Source: Heliocidaris tuberculata (taxonomy: Eukaryota; Echinodermata; Echinoidea; Camarodonta; Echinometridae). From it: a DNA stretch of 64,000 nt. Every line of letters starts with the position of its first letter. The first letter of the stretch is position 1. The notes below the pieces were generated by a model that saw only the letters and a list, made by a program, of their open reading frames with translations, did not search any database and was not told the DNA's origin. The translations under genes were made by a program, and so were the position numbers. Of this stretch, positions 13,336 to 25,600 are shown one piece after another. The DNA lies in contig CM046845.1 of assembly GCA_025618425.1 (NCBI GenBank), forward strand, positions 3,270,541 to 3,334,540. The letters are read 5' to 3'.

Positions 13336-15430
13336 AAAAAAAAAGGGGGGGAGGGGTTTCGGCCACTTCATATTTTAGGACTCTTTATTTCACTTAGGAA
13401 TATCGGTTGCCACGGTGTAAAGAAGAAGCCCCCCCCCCCCCCACCAAAATTTCCTTCGAAAATATTTCCACTATGATATGAATACGTATAGGATACTAAC
13501 CCTCGCGCTGGGGGTGACGGGAGGCCGATGGGTGGGGGAGGGGGTACGGTAGGGAAAGGTCAATCCGTCGGTCCTCCCAAGACTTATAAGGGGGCCATAA
13601 TCCCCCTGAAAAGAAAATAACAATAAATTCATTTTTTCCCTAATTTTTGTGTCCTTTACAAGGGATGTAACGCTAATTATGCATGTTATGTTTTTATGGC
13701 CTTAATTTCTCTGAGTATTAAACCACAGAAACATGGCAAGATCAAATCGCTCACTCTGGCTCTATTCATGGATATACTATTCGAACATAATTATATCCAT
13801 GCTCTGTGTGCGAGAATCCCGCCCAGGTGTAAATGAGATCGTGTGTCATCCACAGGCCACAGGGCCGACGTAACATAAATAAATATCATTATTCAGTCAT
13901 TCATAAAGTAAAACAATCGTCATTTAGTCTTCATCAAGATGGAAATGTATTTTCTTCGGAACTCATGCAAGATTTGGATGAATAACACATACTCACATGT
14001 TGTAAATACTTCTTGGTAAAAAAAATAACACATTACCCGACTTTTTTCTTTATTCACTTGATAATTGTGACAAATATACGGTACTGTGATTAATCATAAA
14101 CACAGCTAGCGCCCGTGGATGATATGTCCACGGGCTGCTTCAGCTAGTAATTATATATTTGCATAGATGGAGGTCATTGTACCATAAATGTATACTGATA
14201 TTAAATGTAGGTGTCATGCTGAATATGAATATTAATGAATTGATTTCAGAATTGCTCAGTTATGATATATATTCAAAAATATGAAAATATATCTGCTAAT
14301 AGGTTAACTCAGTTTTATTGTTCTAGAGACTGTGAGAGAGTGCCATTTTCTGCCTGAAATTTAGGGACTTTCCTTTACCAGACTATATTTTTTTTGTGCT
14401 CTTCGTTCATTAGAGAACATGTTTTCCCAAAAGCTCAACACTTTAATCCACTTAACGCCAACAATGGTGATACTGTTAGACTAACAATGAACTACAAATA
14501 CCATCAATCAGTACTGGGGGCGAGATATGAAATGCTGAGTGAGTTGGCAACAGTGCTGTGGCTCACCTGATTAGTGCATACTCAGATTTTCTGCATTAAA
14601 AAAGGTAGGGCTTTACTTGACTTGACTTTCATGATAGTAAATTAATTTGGCCACAAGTTGTTTGGAAATATCCAGTATTTACATGTATGTGATCTACTCT
14701 TACTGAAATTAACTTTTAAGCATGCACATGTAGTATGAATGGAATTGCACTTTCCAGTGACCCATTTCAAACTCATAATTGGTTTGGTGATTATCCTTTT
14801 TTCAAAATGCATCAAATTCTGTTGTAATTTGCACTTTCACTGCATTCAGTTTCTATCAATAGAAGTGGGAATATGGTGGATTATGTAATAATTGCTCTTT
14901 GAATAATTAGCTTATTTTGGGCTGCTCTTGCTATACCGGGTTGAACTATATTTCACAGTGTTCGGAAGGCCTCTTTTATGCATACTGCAGATGGAGCTGT
15001 CTTATTATCTCATCTTCATTAGTGCCGTCTTGACTAATTAATTGAGTATCCTGTTGACTAGCCCTTGGGGTACAAATATTTTATCACTGGCAATATATGA
15101 ACGGGGTCAAATTCATTTGGGGATTGGGGGTCATGAACTGCCATTATGAGAATGAGATTGCATTAGGAAGACCCTTATTTGCATGAGTTTTCAGAAGGTT
15201 CAAGAAACAATTAAAAGTATATTGCTCTTAGAAAAGGTAATTTACTAGTCGCGCGCTTGATGTTTGGTTGCCATGGGTAACCAAGTCTTGCTGTAGTCTT
15301 GAGTGATGAAGACTGGGAGAAGTGCAGTTCAAGAGAACACAAAAATAGACTTTCACCATGTAAACCAGAAAGAACTAGCATTTTGAAAGAACAGTAAGAA
15401 TTGTGCATCAGCTTGGTTTGACATTTAGGG
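13336..15430. other. Intronic stretch with poly-C run and one hairpin
   Basis: A run of 14 C lies at 13429-13442, with G-rich sequence near 13500-13560. The stretch 13730-13900 has mixed composition and no repeats. A short hairpin is at 14111-14135. No gene was recognised. Confidence 0.5.
14111..14135. repeat. Perfect short hairpin
   Basis: GCCCGTGGA and TCCACGGGC form a 9 bp perfect stem around a 7 nt loop (TGATATG). It stands out as a GC-rich patch in AT-rich surroundings. Confidence 0.75.
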
Positions 15431-15432
15431 CT

Positions 15433-15622
15433 TTATTATACAAATATTGACTGCTCATGAGGATGATGGTGGAAATTATCACTCCCAAGGTGGTGTTCAT
15501 ACTGGCCCTTCTATCCAGGCGAAGCCGAGGGGGTGATAGTAGGGCCGGTATGAACAGCACCGAGGGAGTGATAATTTCCACCACCATCCGATTACAGAGC
15601 AGTCCATATTTGTTTTATATAC
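15433..15622. mobile_element. Fold-back element, about 190 bp
   Basis: The two halves are inverted copies. The left reads GATGATGGTGGAAATTATCA then CTCCC, GTGTTCATACTGGCCCT. The right returns AGGGCCGGTATGAACAGCAC, GGGAGTGATAATTTCCACCA. Similarity continues outward through an ACTGCTC word and a CAAATAT word. There is no coding capacity. A CATCCTTTT tandem run follows at about 15624-15652. Confidence 0.82.
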
Positions 15623-15813
15623 CTCATCCTTTTCATCCTTTTCATCCTTATCCTTTGCTAAGTCACTCGCCATGTTGAATTCTTACGCGCTGCGCGTATA
15701 TTGATTAACGTAGTCATAGCCTAGCAACTCGCGAAAGCGCTCTTAAAACCTGAACCAAATTTTGTGTACGTATGTGTGTGCAAAAGTCACAGAGGGGTTA
15801 CGTGTTCTATCAC

Positions 15814-15870
15814 AGGGTTTTGGCGTTCTATCAGTTGACCTAAGGTCAAATGATAGAACGCCAAAACCCT
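15814..15870. repeat. Long hairpin, 27 nt arms and 3 nt loop
   Basis: The left arm starts AGGGTTTTGGCGTTCTATCA and ends TTGACC; the right arm is its reverse complement with one mismatch. The loop is TAA. It lies 190 bp after the fold-back at 15433-15622 and may belong to the same larger repeat. Confidence 0.88.
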
Positions 15871-18800
15871 CTGACGCAATGATAGATCGAGATGCGCCGT
15901 GTCATGTGATATAGTTTTAACCAATCAGTGAATAAGAATCTATGTGTGAGGTATGTAAAAACATGTAGATTTAAACATGTAGATTTAGACATGTATGCAG
16001 GCATTTGTATGGGAATTTTAGCATAGCAGTGAGAGATGTTAACTTTTTCTTTCAGTGTAGTTTTCTTGCTTAGTAAGGCATCATTACAAAATGTAAACCT
16101 CTAAATTACTGTATGTGTACATGTTATCTACGACAGACAAAGGATGCATGTCAAAATATGGAAAGAATGACAGGCTGTATTCTGGACAGGCTGTTTTAGG
16201 AAATATGAAGCGTAATTTTGTACCAGCAGATTTGATAAGGGATATGTGCGTGCTTGCTAAGTGCATGTTCATCCTCATATTATCTACCACTTTATGCTGC
16301 AAAGGGATCAATAAGTGCCTTAGATTTACGTACAAGTCTGACATTTCCAGCATTTATATTTAGAATTTATAATAGATGCTTCATGGAATTGGAACTAATT
16401 GGGCTAAATTTTCAATAAAGGGAAAATACCATTATAAATATTATCTCATACTATAGGCTGCCTACTGCATACATGGAGATTTTTTCAGTTTCTTGTAAAG
16501 TGATGGCAATTGATGAATTTTATAGTTTTCCTTTTTTTCCTGAAGTTGCTTTTAATCTGCTGATTACTGAGCCCAAGGTAATTTAGCTTGAGTCCATGGG
16601 AAATGCATTTTATACAGAAGTTTAATCATATATCCAGCAATTTAGCACACATGAAACATGTCTCCACAGTGGACATAAACAAAATTGTAGATAGCATAAA
16701 GGAAAGAGACCAAGCTGTAGGAGAAGATACGACCGACCTAGGACAGATAAAGGACCCTTCCCCCCCCCCCCCCCCCCCCCCCACCACACACAGATGGGAA
16801 GCTGTAAATCTCGTCATTGTAGCAGACAAATTTGGTAGATTGATTTCAAGAGTCGGGGCTGCAGAAAATTCCTGCCATTCTTAGTAATGAGCATGGCTTC
16901 AGCAGATGCCAGGGCCCCCCTGTATATAGTGCAGGGGTGCCTTCCTCAAATATCAGGCGCAGTTTGGCAAATGCGGCAAACATGGTTTTGACTTGTTCGC
17001 TATTTATATTTTATGAGCCGTAATGCTTTTGATGTTGCTAAAGCTCATTTGGATTTGTAGCTTGATTTATTTCCAGGGTGTGAATCTGTAATTTCTGGTC
17101 ATTATGTTTGTCATGGGGCAAACATAGTAGGATGCATCTGTAAATTGCAGACATCCATGTACATGTATGTTGTACCTAACAAAGAGTGTAGCTTCTATGA
17201 AAATGTTTTCGTGACCTCCTATTAATTAGCTTTAAGTATAAACAAAGATTATGCATGTATACATATTGTTTTATCCTTTCTATTACAGTTTTGAATGATT
17301 TTACACTTCTGATTCAGGACCCAAATGTTATTTCAAAGGAAATATTACTTCAAAGGAAAATTTTAATTGAATATGTAAAAGTGCTTTTCATTGAATACAG
17401 TTTTTCTATCTTTCTGTTTTTATTGAAAGTAAACTGACATAACAACAGTCAATATCAACATAATATGATTAAAACAAATAAAAACGAAAATTACAGAATA
17501 CAAAGAGCAGAAGAAAAAGGAGCAGTATACATGTTACTCCATTGTGTTTTGACAGTCAGGTTCGCAGACTAGAATAGAAATAAAAATATGCCCAGAATAA
17601 GATTTGTCTTCTGTTACTAGTATATGTTTCTTCAATCTCCATCTTATAATTTGATTAATTTAATAATTTAAAGAAAGATATTAATTCAATGGCACAATAT
17701 TTTTGTAGACCTAATGTCTTTATGACCCTGAACTTAAGTGCATCATAATTAAAGTTGCTTTAATTGTTTTTTCCCTTTTGTATGCTAATTGTTATCCAGG
17801 GTCCTATCTGAAGATAACCTGCAACGATCCCAACTTCTCTCTGTCTCCCGTAGCTCAAGGAGCCTTTGTAGATAATTACTCGCCATGTTCACCAGTGTGG
17901 GTATCCAGTTGCTGCCGAATGCAAACTCACAGATTTAATCAAGCTGAAGAAATGGCTCACTTTCGTCTACAAATTAATTTGATAACCACATGCCTTTGCG
18001 TTGTGCCCCTTGGAACCTCATTCAGAGGTTAATTCATTCCAATGCAATCTAGTCCATGTGCATACATGTGTGTACACACTAGTTCATCTGCACATGTCCT
18101 TATGTACTGAGCTGGGCTATTCTGTCAGTCATTATGGTCGACATACCCATCCTACGCTTATTGGTAGGCATGCTCGAGTGCTCCTCTAATATTTCAATTC
18201 GGTTAAGTAGATAGGCCGGTAATTTTCCCTGCCGAATTTTCAGTATAGGGAGAAGAAGATGCAATTGATTTATAAATATTGGCAATATGTTGCTGTATTT
18301 GAGGAAGTCTTTTTTTGGAATTAGTCTGTTCGGTGTTGGCTGAGAGCAGAAATGCGGTCTGCAGGCCAGTGTCTTGATTGGGATAAAATTATGATGTCTC
18401 CGATGGGAGAATGACTCTTGTTGGTTTTGTAGAGAGTGAGTTATGGTTTCTTGAAATGAGAATGCTCATCTCCAAGTGATCTTGGTTTACTACTCTGGCA
18501 TAAGACTAAAATGTGGAAATTTGTGGAAAATGGAATAAATACTCTTTTTCCATGTTGGATAAATGTGTTCATATCATTTTAGGGTATAGGACTATAGCTG
18601 AGGATTTTAATGAAGGATAGCTAATAATTTCATGTTTATGGTGCAACAGAGATTTCTTGAGGTATTCAAACATTGAGCTTTTAAATCTTTTCCATCTGAA
18701 TACATCATGAAAAATTATAAATAAGACTATAAGTGTGACCTATAGTCTACAATCACAGCTTTCTTTTTTGACTCTTCAACTCTTGATTCAGGGAAATTAA

Positions 18801-18962
18801 CATTTCCCTGCTTGATTTAAGCCTAAACCAGCTTCACGATGATTGACGCAGGGTCTAGTTACATTTCCGTGGTTGACAGGAGAAGCTTTAACACATGGCC
18901 TATGGACAGCTAGTTATAGGCTGGTTATAGTTCAGACTCTTATGCCATGCATTATGACTGTT
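15871..18962. other. Intronic stretch with poly-C tract
   Basis: A run of 23 C lies at 16760-16782, followed by ACCACACACAG. It makes a proline-rich open frame at 16588-16884 that I regard as chance. No gene was recognised in the rest, including the open frame at 17778-18032. Confidence 0.5.
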
Positions 18963-19350
18963 CTCACTGAGCAGCGAATGCTTGCGAATGTAGCGAATTT
19001 GGGGTTTCGTCAGGGTTCGTAAAAGGTTGCAGAGAAGTTCGCAAACAGTTTTTATTGTCGCAAACAGTTTTTCTTGTCGCAAAGAAATTTTGAACATGTT
19101 CAAAATTTCTTTGCGAATTAATTTTTCCGCAAACAGTTGCAAGCATTTGCATAACAGTTGTAAGCCTTGCAAACGGCTGTAAGACGTGTCGCTGTTACTT
19201 GCTAAAGTTCTTTTTGATTCGCCAATGCTACAGCGACCATGTGACCATGTCGCTAATGACAGAGGTGAACCCTGATTTTCGCCAACATTCGTCAGAAAAG
19301 TTGGTGGATCCAAGAATCGCAACGTTCGTAAGCATTCGCCGCTCAGTGAG
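18963..19350. mobile_element. 388 bp palindromic fold-back element
   Basis: The ends are inverted: CTCACTGAGCAGCGAATGCT on the left, and AGCATTCGCCGCTCAGTGAG on the right. The interior is made of GCGAA/TTCGC words in both orientations (for example TTCGCAAACAGTTTTT and AAACAGTTGCAAGCATTTGC). At the centre, 19077-19116 is a perfect 40 bp palindrome. The minus strand is open for 140 codons (19322-18900), but the frame follows the repeat words and resembles no protein. Confidence 0.85.
19077..19116. repeat. Perfect 40 bp palindrome
   Basis: The first 20 bases, TCGCAAAGAAATTTTGAACA, are followed directly by their exact reverse complement, with no loop. It is nested inside the fold-back element 18963-19350. 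Confidence 0.95.
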
Positions 19351-22235
19351 ATACCACCTTTAGGGGTTTGTATCCTTAAACTGGGTTTGAGTTGACCTCT
19401 GTATGCACTGAGCAGATTTCTTTCAATCCTAGCCTCAAGTTATCCAGGTTAGGAAGCTAGGGGTTGAGTCAATGAGGACGGATAACACTGACCTGGTTGT
19501 GAGGGTGCATTTTTTGTGATGAGTGATCCCTTCGGGAAATCCTCTACCTTCCCTGTTAGATATGCTTTGTGTTAGACAACACCAATTAACCTATTGAAGG
19601 AGCAGAAGGTAAATTCAACTCATCCCTCCAAAAACAGTTTTTAAGAAGATGCTACAGGTATGATAAACACGGTATAATGTAAAAATAGCTGAGCAAACAT
19701 GGAGCTTTCATTATGATATAAATGTTTTTCTGTGTTTGTGTATTTTCACATGGCCTAATGATGCTCGTACAGAGTAGGTCAATCAATTCACACTTCATCT
19801 TTGCAATTAAAGATGTCCTTATAAGAATTACCTTATGTGAGATACACCTGCTCTCAGCCTATATCTCTGATACAAAAGGAGCTTCAAGTAGACATGTTCC
19901 AGTGTGTATCTCAACTCATCCCCTCATAATATCAGATAAAAGTAAGAAAGTTGTTTATGGGATGATTGAAAGAGCTATTTATAGAATGAAACCAAGATAT
20001 GAGCTGAGGTGATATAAGTTTTCTCCCACTCCCAGATAAGTTGTGTCCTGGTGGCAATGACTTGTTGCAAAATTATGGAAATTCCATGTGTAAAATTTCC
20101 TTCTTTCTTGCAACATGCTGTGTATGAAATAGTCTGCTTAGCACCAGAAAGGCATTAACTCATGCTCCTGTATATAAATTTACATTGAAATATGGCCCTT
20201 CTTGTTCTCAGCAGACAACATGTTCCTGTCGGAGAAGTTCCTTCACCTACATCTAGGCCTACCTCTCCAATGCAAAGCATAGAAAATTTCCATTATTTGA
20301 CCAGCTTGCAGTCTCTTCCAAGGGTGCATGCTTAGACACAGCTTTGCGAGCTTGTCCAATAGGGCATAGAACTTCCTCTGAACTTGAGTAAATCCTTCCA
20401 TCTAAATCTAGAGTAATTCCTTCCTCTATGAAAAGCCAGTGTAGCCTTCCATGGGTTAATCCCATTCCATCAGCTTTGTGGCCACTGGACTGTTCTAACA
20501 AGATTCTTGGTTATTAGACCTACACTGGGTGCAATGCACTCACAATGAGACTGAGGTTGTCACTATGTGCCGATCAGGGTAAAAAATGAAAATCTTCTTT
20601 GTAAGGGCTACTTCAACCCTGACTCTTGGAATGGTGTATTCATCAAATTTTTACAAGAACACATTTGTATTTTTTTGGTTGATTAAAACACTTGCAGGGA
20701 TGTACATTCTCAAAATTAAATTGAACAGGAAATGTGGCACAGATTCTGCAAAACAGAAAGGACAGGGAGAGAGAAATAATCAGATATGAGACATGCAGGA
20801 GCTTGTGCTTGAAATAAAATAATCCAAGCTGGATATCTATCATGCCCTTTTATTCATGGCTCATTCTGCAATGTGCCATTTAGCCTTTATTGCTTTCTCA
20901 AAAACTTCCTGTTCATATTGATGGTTGAAACAATTTCCTTTTGATGAACTGTCAATAGTTAGCCTTCATCTGAACTCTGAATCCTATCATTTCTGTTCTA
21001 ATTCCTGTGCTGTCTCAAAATTTTTGTCTCTCTAGTTTATCTCCATGAAGAAAATCAAAGAACTGGAACTTGCTAAATGGAAGATTTATGGATTTGGAGT
21101 GAAATTAGTTGGTGTGAATTTAAATTAACTGCTCCATCTTGCCTCCGTCATAAAGAAATGATAAAAAGGAAATCTATGTCACATCACTGCACTAACTCAG
21201 TCCACTTTTACTCAATTACAAGTAGCCCTGGGAAATTGTAATTATTTTGACTCTGCTTATGAGATGAGTTATGTAACAGTGCCATGACCTGGGAACCATT
21301 TGATGAAAGCAAGTGTTCATGAAAGTATTATTGCTGGTGGATTTGTGCATGTATGAAAAGTAAGAAAAGTGCCATTCTAATTTCGAAATTGTTAATCTGA
21401 TAGTTGTGTAAATATTCTGTAAAATTGCGGGCTCTTTTAAATTTAATGGGAATCTCTGACATGTTTAGGGCTATGATAGGGAGTTAGGGCGTGTCAGGGA
21501 GATAGGGCGTGTCAGGTGTGCCTCAGAGGCACCCTAACTCCCAGTATGAGAGGATAAACAAAGTTTATAGTGCTCCAAAGTTAGGGTGGAGGTGTTTCAG
21601 GTATGTACCAGAGGTGCCAGTATAAAAAGTTGCTGAATGTGTTGCAAAATGTTGAATATGTGCCCAACTCAGCCACTTTCATTTTCTCATGAGATAGTGT
21701 TATACATGTACCTCTAACAAGGCTGAAAAGATTGCACCTGGGCTTTTTTCTTTGGTACAATGCCAGAGCTGAATGTGGGTCTGTTCTTGCTGTTTATGCA
21801 ATTGCAAAGACACAGCCCCAATTGATATCTCTATCACATGTTTAGTGTTATGACATGTAAAAACAAATAGAAAATCCTGCTGGAGCACACCTGCCCTGAT
21901 TGGTCTATGGCAGTGAACTTTGACCTCAGGGTGACCCCAGATGCCCCCTCAGAGGTTATTCTTGACAATGAACAAAGGCTGGCTGAAAGTGCATGTCCAG
22001 GGTCGACAGGAGGTTTGTTTAGTCTACTGTTCACACCCTCTTGAATGACTTCATGATGTCCGATGAAGCAAACTTGTATGAAAATCTAGACTTTTACCCC
22101 GTATATACTGGGAGTTGGGGTGCTTAGCCTGTGATGCAATAACATCCTATAAGCATGTTTATCACTATTCAGCTCAGACTGATGTAAGGTCTGTTTTTAT
22201 TTCTCTCTCCCTCCTCTCTCTTTCCCATCTCATCT

Positions 22236-22239
<4 letters not shown>
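19351..22239. other. Intronic stretch, small repeat only
   Basis: No gene was recognised. At 21479-21543, a GGGAGTTAGGGCGTGTCA unit is repeated once with a change and then meets an inverted GGCACCCTAACTCCC, giving a small fold-back. Confidence 0.5.

Positions 22240-22288
<49 letters not shown>
22240..22288. repeat. (CT)n microsatellite
   Basis: A nearly pure CT run of about 49 bp with CT-rich flanks from 22201. It creates a serine-leucine open frame that is not a gene. Confidence 0.95.
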
Positions 22289-22291
<3 letters not shown>

Positions 22292-22592
22292 ATGCTCTCT
22301 CAGTCATGTTCCTTTATGGCTCGTTTGGCTATCAGTTTTATGCTGCTTGGAATTCAGATGTGAAGTCACCACTGTAAAGATGCAAACAGACATAATTTCC
22401 ATCTGTTATCAATAATGATAGATGAATTTATTTCAAACAAGTTCTTGATAATTTGACCTCTTTGGAGAATCCTTTTTGTTTTTCAGATGTTCTCACTTCA
22501 ATTGAAACATTATGAGTTGAAAATATTGCTGTACATTGCCAGGCGACCCGTTTTTGACACACAGGTCTGCTCAAAGAATATCAAACCTTGGT

Positions 22593-22612
22593 AGAGAGAG
22601 AGAGAGAGAGAG
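22593..22612. repeat. (GA)n microsatellite
   Basis: A short pure AG run of about 20 bp. Confidence 0.9.
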
Positions 22613-25600
22613 TCTGGAAACATCGCCCTGGGTTCTACAGAACCCACAAATGTGGCTTTGATTTTGATGTTTGATTTGTCTCTGTTGAGTAAAGGTCATT
22701 GTTTTTCTGAACTTTCACCCTAACTGAATACATATGCCTCCAAGATGCAAGCAAGTTGACTTGTCTCCACATCTCCTTCCAGTTGGGTCAGTCTGTTCCT
22801 TTTGATAGGAGATGCTCAGAAGTATTGTAATATGTGTATTTGAACACAAAAGCTCTGAGATATACAGTGTAGTCCACTGTAGAACTACAAGCATTTTTGT
22901 GCATTAAACTTTCACAAATTTGCAAAGTTTTAATGCTGCAAAAAATTGAATCACAACCGTGAAAGTTTTTTGTTGTTGCAATGTGCAAATTTTACATGCC
23001 GAAAATAGTCGTTGTAAAGAAGGGGACAGTTTAAGGTCTTGAGAGTCAAAGTCAGAAGCATACTGCTTAAACATTCTTCTAAGTCACTCTTAAGATGATC
23101 CCTTTTGGGTGTGAGTTGAGTCAATTTTGTACCTCAATGGAAAGAAAATGCATATTTATCAGGGAAAAATCTCAACCACACTTGCCCTTTCCCACTCTCC
23201 CAATTTCCCCCATGACCTGGGTACTCATATTTTTCAAGTCCTTTCAGAATTTTGCATCATACTTCATAAATTGTTGGCCATTCCACTTTGGAGATGATAT
23301 ATTACACAGTAGAGCTCTGCCCCCCCCCCTCATTTCACATGCACCGGGATGTTTGTGAATGGGGGTCAGTGAATTTTGATAGGCATCGGGTATCCTTCCG
23401 CTGCACCCTGTTTGAATGCATTCTCATGGAGGCAGGATCATGACTAGAATACAAATGGTGGAGGAAGGATGATTAATGCTTACCCATCGACATTCAAGGG
23501 GGGGGGGTGGATATAGGATAATACAAAGGTTTTCAGTTCTTTGTGAAGCCTTTCCTTGCACTTTGCATTAGCCAACATTCCATTTCTGTAATTTTTGTCA
23601 TTAATCAATTTTCAGCCTTCAAAGTTCATAGACAATTAACCTACCTACATTATAGGCCTAAAGGAACTTTGTGAAAGTCAAATTTTGCCATTGAGCTCTT
23701 TGTTTCATCATTTAATCAGTATTAAATATTTTCTGCATGGGAACAAACTTCATAATATGTACCTGACTTGGTTTTCTAAAACAAAGCTTACCCTTGGCAA
23801 ACCATGTAGTCCACCACTTTAAATGTGGGGTTTCTCCACCCATAGTATACTTCAAGGATTATTGAGTTTATGCTATTTGCAGTCATCTCTTTTTCAATTG
23901 ATGAGTTTCCATGTCTATGTCAAACTTAATTTAGGTTAAAAACTCTTTTCCTGAGTCTTTAATTTTCTCATTCTTATAACAAATGGAAATGAAGAGAAAA
24001 ATTAGTGATCAGGAAGACAACATTAAATGCACTGAGGGCTACGGTTGCTGAAGGTAAAGACAGGGTAATAATATCCAAAATTCTTTGGAAGGCCATAGAG
24101 ATGTATATATGTGCACTGTACCAGAAGGGAATATTGATAAATTAAATATTATTATGTGTGGTGGCAGCCTGGAATGCAGAATGCAGAGGAATGTGGAAAA
24201 TATTTACAGAGGGTTAAGCTAAAATTGTAAATATGTATCAGAGAACTTGATGACAACAAATTATGAAAGAACAAACATCATTTGGTAAGAGTTTTGTTTG
24301 CTATAGATGTAATCAAAGCCCCCCAAATGATGAATCTTCAAGTCAATAAATGCATGATGAATGATGCTAGTCAAACAAGGTCATGCCTCGCATCCTGTGG
24401 CATCCATCTTCATTCTCTATCTCTTGAGGGGAGGGGATTAAATGAGATGCATGCTTTGTTTTCAGACCTCATCTGAATGTTGTACCTATAATGTACAGCG
24501 AAATGGAATTTTGAGCATAATTTTTTGTTGTTGAAGAATCAGGGTCTATGGCCAGTATAAACATGGTATAAAAACAAAATTATATGAGTGGGTGGGGCCT
24601 TTTATGAGTACACTGTATGTGGTGATATGACTGGCGTTTTCTTTTATTTTTGACCCTCAAGCAAAGCCTGTGATTCAAGCTGACATGAAAAATAGTTTTA
24701 AAGCTGACCTCCCAAAATTTTGATTCTGTATATGATTTGTTATCCTGTATTCATGCCCCTTGCACATCATGTATGATATATTTTCTCTTGTGTGAATGCC
24801 TTGTATCACATTAGGTGCAGGGATAAATGAGATACCAGTCTTGTTTTTAGAAACAGCAGACAAGTCATACACTTCCAAGTTTATGTTCCATGGCCGAGGT
24901 AAACATTAACTCACAGAGCAAACATTTGATGAAGAGTAAACCCATTTGATACTTCATTCATCGGGAGGTAAACAGAATCATCCTCAAACATATCTTTGCC
25001 TCTTCAGTTGTCGGCCTGCCGTATAGTCTCTGCTTATTAGACCACCAAGTTTGTTGACCTAATATATGATGGTCAGATGGATAGCAGAGATCACTCATAA
25101 GATTATTTTTAATACAGATTGTGTAGGAGGTAGCATACAGTGTGGGACAAACCAGGCTATTTATGAAATGAGAGATGTATTTTGTAAACAACTTTTATTA
25201 TAAATAAATAGGTTTTATATGCATAACCTTTCTAAGCGGTGCCATACTTGATGTATGAAATGTTTTCTGATTATAATCCCGGACTGTACGTACATCTAGG
25301 CTACAATGTAGAAGGATACTAAGATGGAATTAAAGCTTATTTCTTTATTAAAAGAGAATTAGATCATTCATTAAAAATTTGCCTCCCACTGCTTCATAAT
25401 TCAATTATTCTTAATCAGTCTTAACAATGCTAATTTCAAATTATTACTTAGTCATTGTCTACTACATCCCTTGTCTGTTCTTGAGTGACTATTGAAGTGT
25501 TATACCTGAGACATAAAATGAAACTACATGTCCAGACTATTTCTAAAAATAACCTCTTTTTAGCTGTTTTTGAGTATTCACTACAGGATGTCCCTTTCAC

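Noticed and set aside
18900..19322. 140-codon open frame on the minus strand
   Set aside because: It lies within the palindromic element and follows its repeated GCAAACAG words; no protein family is recognisable.
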